Shown: positions 62,366 to 64,000 of the stretch, piece by piece
Layout of the letters: each line of letters starts with the position of its first letter
Numbering within the stretch: the first letter of the stretch is position 1
Origin: Hyperoplus lanceolatus
Lineage: Eukaryota > Chordata > Actinopteri > Uranoscopiformes > Ammodytidae
Direction of reading: 5' to 3'
Assembly (NCBI GenBank): GCA_026929865.2
Contig: CM049403.1
Location: 26,287,001 to 26,351,000, forward strand
Length of the DNA stretch: 64,000 nt
Made by a program: the position numbers and the translations under genes
The notes under the pieces: model-generated
The model's database searches: none
Seen by the model: the letters and a program-made list of their open reading frames with translations, nothing else
What the model was told of the DNA's origin: nothing

Positions 62366-64000
62366 GTTCAAGCCATGAAATTGTCAAAACTAAATCCACT
62401 ATCTGGGGGCCCAACTGGGTTAGATTAGAGGTCTGGGACATTGTGGTAGCTGAAGTTATGTTTTTTTTTTTTCAAACTACAGACAAAAACAATTTGTTCA
62501 AATAACCCAACATCTCTCATCACATCTGTCATCCATGAGGAACAAAAGCCTAGACAAGGACTTCCTTTGGTGTATGATTCATCTGACCGTATGACATTTA
62601 CCTGTTTTATATCCAATAATTTACGGTATGTCCTCTACGAACATGTTTTGGTGTGAGAAGATGTTTTGGGAAGTAGCCTATACTACAAGAAAAAGAAAAT
62701 AACTACAACATGTCTATCCATGAATTATATTGAAAATATGATGCCCTGATGTGGATGACGTTTCCTCCCCTTGCCCTTGGCTTGGTCACTCACTTGCACG
62801 TGTCACTCACACAATATGAGATATCTTACTCTGCCCGGCGTAATGGAAAAGCGTGTTTCAGAGACCGGAGGGATTCAGGGATGACAGGCACAGACTAGTT
62901 ACTGTGGCCGGTAATCCTTGTGAAACCTCAGCAGAAATTGCTCTGTGTGCTGCCGCTCCACGTTTCACTGCAACTGCAACACTTTCACGTTTGAGGCCCC
63001 ATTCACAGCCACACTCTGAGCAGGATGAGATGTCAAACACTTCATTATTCCAGGGATCAAATATGTTTTGGATTATCAACATGCATCTGTTTCGCAGGCA
63101 TTATAATCATAGGCAAACACAGACTCACAAAAAAGGGTTGAATTATTCCCTATAGAATGAACCATTTTCAAAAAGTGCATGCGTGACCTTTTAAAAGATG
63201 TTCTTCATGATGACAACATTGTGTGTATGATGACTCAGATAGCTGGAGGTCTTGTCTCAATTCACCTGACTCACACACACACACACACAGAATCATTGGT
63301 GCCAATTCAAGTTTAGTCTGCATGGTTTAATAAAGTCCCAGACAAGCCAGTACAGAGCACACACATAAAATAACATACTGTAGTGCAGCGTAGCTATTAG
63401 CTATTTTTTTATTTGATAACCATAATGCGTTATTACGGTCACAAATCGAACACAAAGTGAAAGTGCCATAATTCTCTATGCTCTTCAGTTTCTTTGCAGT
63501 ATGTTAGTGCTGCTATGAGCAATCATATCTCACTAAGCACACTTCCTGTCAATCAGTCAGGCCTAAGTCTGAGGAAATATTTCAAGATTCTTTTTTTCCA
63601 TTATTATGAAACGGTAATGTTGAAATAGCCCCTCTGAAAACATCCTAAAGTTGGTGTTAGACAGATGCCGGACGAAAGGAGAATATTGACAATCTGGGGA
63701 AATTCTACTTTTGTGAACACACATGCACATTAGCTGTATATAAAACAAATATTTGTAATTTAATTTAAAGTGGGTTCAACAGAAGACAACTGCTGAATAT
63801 TAAATAAAAAAATAGTGAATGCCTTGTAGGCTACCGTCATTGTGTTATCTCATCGGGAGAGAAATGTCAAGATTTTTCCTGCTTTTACACTTTTACAGGA
63901 AGAATTAGCAATTGAGCTAACAATCTGTACTAAAGGTTAACTTAACCTCTTTTAGAGCATTAAGCCATTTTACTAAGTATTTGTCAATATGGTGAAGGAG
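62366..64000. other. Intergenic sequence to the window end
   Basis: Short CA run at 63271-63289. The 62740-63070 segment is repeat-free and moderately GC-rich. No exon or RNA gene is supported. Confidence 0.45.

Overview
The window is teleost fish genomic DNA. This is shown by Rex3 (RTE clade) and L2-clade LINEs, tRNA-derived SINEs with an L2-like tail, many TTAA-flanked miniature DNA transposons, long (GT)n arrays, and vertebrate-type splice sites. It is gene-poor. The only host gene I can support is a plus-strand RGS-domain protein (regulator of G-protein signalling, small R4/RZ type). Four coding exons are visible at 43546-43612, 51428-51489, 53958-54124 and 54418-54585, followed by a 3' UTR and a poly(A) signal near 55354. 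Their reading phases agree across all three introns and give 153 residues including a complete RGS box. The exon or exons with the start codon were not found.

Layout. 1-16 kb: repeat-rich flank. It holds a 3.1 kb element with 4-bp ATAA direct repeats at its ends, carrying a Rex3 fragment and a TTAA miniature element inside it. A second, almost identical copy of that TTAA element lies at 14.3 kb. Between them a hAT element with a perfect 8-bp target duplication sits inside another miniature element. 17-38 kb: long (GT)n tracts, SINEs, a nested Harbinger-in-hAT-like insertion, and a 5'-truncated L2 LINE on the minus strand (31.7-33.8 kb). 38-43.5 kb: mostly unannotated AT-rich sequence, some of which looks like non-coding regulatory sequence. 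43.5-55.4 kb: the RGS gene. Its first visible intron (7.8 kb) contains a hAT-like element, a 1.1 kb near-palindromic fold-back element, two other terminal-inverted-repeat elements and a CA repeat. 55.4-64 kb: intergenic sequence with several miniature elements, a GGAT array, a GT array and an intact-looking tRNA-derived SINE with a perfect 14-bp target duplication.

No operon, CRISPR array or cellular RNA gene is present. I see no clearly new biological system. The most interesting points are the tandem NAGNAG splice acceptor inside the RGS box, the long hairpin-forming element inside the transcribed RGS intron, the Ser-to-Cys change at a usually conserved G-alpha contact position, and the insertion chronology readable from the nested transposons. 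All calls come from reading the sequence; no alignment or database search was run.
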